This document shows positions 61,206-64,000 of a stretch of DNA of 64,000 nucleotides, one piece after another. Made by a program: the position numbers and the translations under genes. The first letter of the stretch is position 1. Each line of letters opens with the position of its first letter. The stretch comes from Lunularia cruciata (lineage: Eukaryota > Streptophyta > Marchantiopsida > Lunulariales > Lunulariaceae). The notes beneath the pieces are model-generated. The model was not told the DNA's origin. It did not search any database and was given only the letters and a program-made list of their open reading frames with translations. Location: NCBI GenBank assembly GCA_948567375.1, contig OX419756.1, positions 62,510,333 through 62,574,332 of the forward strand, written 5' to 3'.

Positions 61206-62450
61206 ACTTGTCCAGACCATGCGACCTCGAACTCCGTAATTTGGAACTCCTGAACAAAGATCGTTCTGGTTTAGACTAACTTGATTAGTTGTTGATTAGC
61301 GTTATTGATTGGACTTCTCACTTGAAGGGTAGTTCGAGTCCTTGTAGTTAAAGTCTTTAGAGTGAAAGAGAGTTTGAAGTGAAGTGAACCATTACTTTCA
61401 AGATTAATATGGAGGTTATTTGTAGCGAATGTGATCTTTAGTTGTCCCTTTTCCATAGTGGGCCATAGGGTAACACTACACTCGTTTGGGAGGGTTTCTA
61501 CCAAGAGGTTAAAAAAAAATAAAAAATGAATTATAGCTTAGTGATTTCTCTTCACTTTTGGTCACTTTGATATGTGAAGGAAGGACCTGTTCTTGCCAAT
61601 TTACTAGTATTAGTGCAACAATAAGTCACAGTAATTCAATATTGACAATATTAATCATGTGCTTCAAAAACTGAAATTATCTTAAAATCATATATTCATA
61701 GTGTTGACTCAATATAGATAATATAGAAGATCAAAAATATACATTCAAATAGTAGATTACCATAAAAAAAATTTATTAAAAATAAAAGGAGAACAATATT
61801 TGATATATTTTAATGAGGGAATAAATAATGACTATTAAAATCTGATGTAAAAGACATAGACATTACACACTAGAAAATGCAGGTGATCAAATGAACATTG
61901 GTTTGATGTTGTTATTTGTTTAAAAATAACATTATAATTATGCACTAAAATTTTAGAATGAGTGAATATGGATGAAGATTGATTATATGCTTATAAAAAA
62001 TGTAAAAATAATATTATAATTAAGCATTGAAAAAATTCATGAATCATGGAATCAATCAAGCATTAAATATCAATAAAGATGAAAATATATAAAATTTAAG
62101 GTCAATATTGATACAAAAAATATTTATTTTTTTACAAAAAATTTAAAAAATTTCACTGCTAATTTAAATAAATTTAAATTTGTTTAATACTATATCAAAA
62201 AATTTAAATTAATACTGGAATCAATATAAGTCAACATGGAACAAATCATCATTTGACATATCAATATACGAAGCGATCTGCTAATTTGATATGTTAAGAA
62301 GAGTCCAAAAATTGAAATATACATCTTGTTGTCGAAATAATTGATTGTTATTCATGCTAGCCAAGCAACTCAACACAATAAGAGAGTGCTTTTTCTGATA
62401 GCCTATTGAGATTGACCAAAACAGAAGTTCATGTTATACAACTCCTTAGC

Positions 62451-63299
62451 GGGGATAAGCATGGATGGTCAAATATTGTATTCACTATTGTAATAAATTA
62501 TACTTGAATATATAATGTTTGTAATTTTTTCATTATTGACTATATAAATTGTTAGATTTTTACCTAAATATAAATACTATTTTACCTTAGTCACACTAAG
62601 ATTATGCTTGCTTAATAACCAATCAAATTTTCAGCTAGTTGTATGACTAAATATACAAATAATTACCTGTTCTTACATAAGTTGTAAAGTATAAGCTTTG
62701 TGTATGTTATAAGAATTTCAAGAAATAACTAAGTTGGATGAGCACATGAGGAAATATTTTACAGAGGTTAAAAAATATATAGGAAAAAAATTTGGAAAAT
62801 AGTAAAAGCCAAAATCTCCAATCATTATCCCAAATTTTTTTGACAAAATTTACCTAAGTTGGAGTGCATGTTGTTTTTGTTCAAATTGATCAAATATCCA
62901 CTTATATCAACAAATGACTAAGAAAATATAATAAAATAAAATTCACCCTACCTTCTTTGATACTTTCCATAAAGTCTTCATATCATGCAAAACCAAAAGT
63001 CTTTGTATTGGATGAACATAGAAATATGAATGTTTGGTTTAAATATTTAGTTCTTATAACTAAGAGTATCCACCATATCACCTTCCACCAATAATTATTC
63101 AGATTTGAGATGAAAGACATAGCAAAAAAGTATTTAGAGCAAGAATTTTTATTTTGTTGAGTTCTTGTTACCATAGGATAAAGAAAACAAAACTTCATCA
63201 AGAGGACTGGCAAAGACTGGCAAAGACTGGCAAAGAGAGGATGAGAACAAGCTATGTGTTAGTTTGTTCGAAGGCATACTCTTGAAAGTCATACCTTGA
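62451..63299. other. AT-rich sequence, possible copia RT trace
   Basis: No ORF with family support. Near 63,095-63,150 the plus strand reads FRFEMKDIAKKYLEQE, reminiscent of the copia RT phrase around FEMKDLG, but this is weak. A short tandem repeat GACTGGCAAA occurs three times at 63,206-63,236. Confidence 0.35.
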
Positions 63300-64000
63300 T
63301 CAAAAGGCTACCTTTTTGGATGATCATCTAGAACACATTTACAAATTCTTGAACTATTTGATCAACCACTATCTTTTTATCTTCATTCTTCCACAATAGG
63401 TTTGATCCATATTGTAAAAGTAAGAATATTTTCCGCTAAAGCTTGTTATATAGCTATTATATTGATACATTTGGGACAGATTATTCTTAGATGTCTTACT
63501 CAAAGGTGCCAAAAACATAATTGGTAATTTTTACCTTGGTGTGGTACTTGAATATATTGTTAAGTCCAACCAAATTGAACCTTATGATGTTCAAGCCAAG
63601 GAAGACCTAGATTGATTATAGTGTAAGGAGGTGACTATAAATCTCATGTACTCAAAATACTCCTTCCCAATCTTGAATGCAAAAGGTTGTGAGAGTTAGA
63701 GTGCAAAACCCTTTCTACCCTCTACCATTATCAATTTATTGCATAAAATTGGTTTTATAAGAATATTTAATTTTGTTGCTAATTTCACGGACATATAATT
63801 CTCAAAACTCCTAAAATCTGCCAAAATTCTACAACCACAACCTAATATCATACCTTGCAAGTGAATCAAACTTGCATATGTTGAGCTTTCAATCCCATTG
63901 GAACAAGTCAAGTTCTTTGTAAGTGACTCAATATCTCTTATTGTGATTCTTTGTTTCCATAATCATTATGCTTTGTAAACTCCATAAATGCTTACAGTTA
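63300..64000 (-). pseudogene. Family B protease and linker fragment (antisense)
   Basis: Colinear with 35,150-35,990 on the minus strand: the linker near 63,320-63,500, then the protease (KLNILIKPILCNKLIMVEGR, 63,696-63,911 ORF) and the start of the gag side. It contains a deletion relative to the other copy and continues beyond the window. The last about 250 bases match positions 1-240. Confidence 0.7.

Larger units (their letters stand above)
57690..62450. repeat. Segmental duplication, copy B
   Basis: The counterpart of copy A (7,135-14,050), without the 2.6-kb insertion. It keeps the proline-rich gene, the downstream tandem repeat and the AT-rich tail (61,341-62,450). Its left edge meets the M3 terminus. 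Relative to copy A, it gains a stretch at about 57,930-58,240 with a further lead unit. Confidence 0.85.

Noticed and set aside
62983-63213. Minus-strand 76-codon ORF
   Set aside because: Hydrophobic composition typical of AT-rich random frames; the opposite strand gives a weak copia-like trace.
1-64000. Match between window start and window end taken as circularity or one giant duplication
   Set aside because: Both ends are fragments of the dispersed family-B element. The offset (about 63.7 kb) differs from that of the gene-segment duplication (about 50 kb).

Overview
The window looks like nuclear DNA of a land plant with a large, repeat-filled genome. A gymnosperm is my best guess, because the LTR retrotransposons are old, deeply nested and heavily decayed; the species cannot be fixed from this sequence. 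There is no bacterial signature. Almost everything is transposable-element sequence. The only plausible host gene is a duplicated small proline-rich secreted protein (8,698-9,174 and 59,626-60,102), lying in two copies of a 5-7 kb segment (copy A 7,135-14,050; copy B 57,690-62,450) that bracket the main repeat block.

Four retroelement families recur; the names are mine. Family M is a Ty3/gypsy lineage whose polyprotein region carries a DNA cytosine-5 methyltransferase between protease and reverse transcriptase, and a C4HC3 PHD finger at the C-terminus of the integrase. Its fullest copy is M1 (36,975-45,376). Other pieces lie at 3,785-4,700, 14,285-14,890, 18,338-29,703 (M2), 31,738-34,980 (M4) and 49,002-57,687 (M3). 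M4 and M3 are probably two halves of one element. Family A is a chromodomain gypsy element: a near-complete copy at 20,825-27,165 and solo LTRs at 508-1,253 and 50,482-51,231. Family B is a second chromodomain gypsy family on the minus strand (19,422-28,027; 34,981-49,001; fragments at both window ends). Family C is Ty1/copia (284-3,784; 15,712-17,144; 29,704-31,737). Two copies of a large apparently non-coding element X (45,728-48,825 and 51,632-56,117) contain long tandem arrays.

The nesting can be read from target-site duplications. A family-B element sits in the integrase of M2 (TSD TTTTG), and a family-A element sits inside that. M1 sits in another family-B element (TSD ATCTT), which itself splits the RT of the M4/M3 element. 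A solo A LTR (TSD ATGTG) and element X interrupt the M3 integrase. A solo A LTR with TSD TATAT interrupts the copia LTR at the left.

The main discovery candidate is family M: a retrotransposon with both a DNA-methylation writer and a chromatin-reader domain. Its ends look like split direct repeats (A ... B A B) rather than ordinary LTRs, although it encodes a DDE integrase and makes 5-bp TSDs. All copies are dead, through RT deletion, frameshifts and stops mostly explained by C-to-T changes at CAG or CGA. Two near-perfect fold-back structures (16,941-17,144 and 18,091-18,337) and a perfect 25-bp hairpin in the M1 gag region are further unexplained structures.
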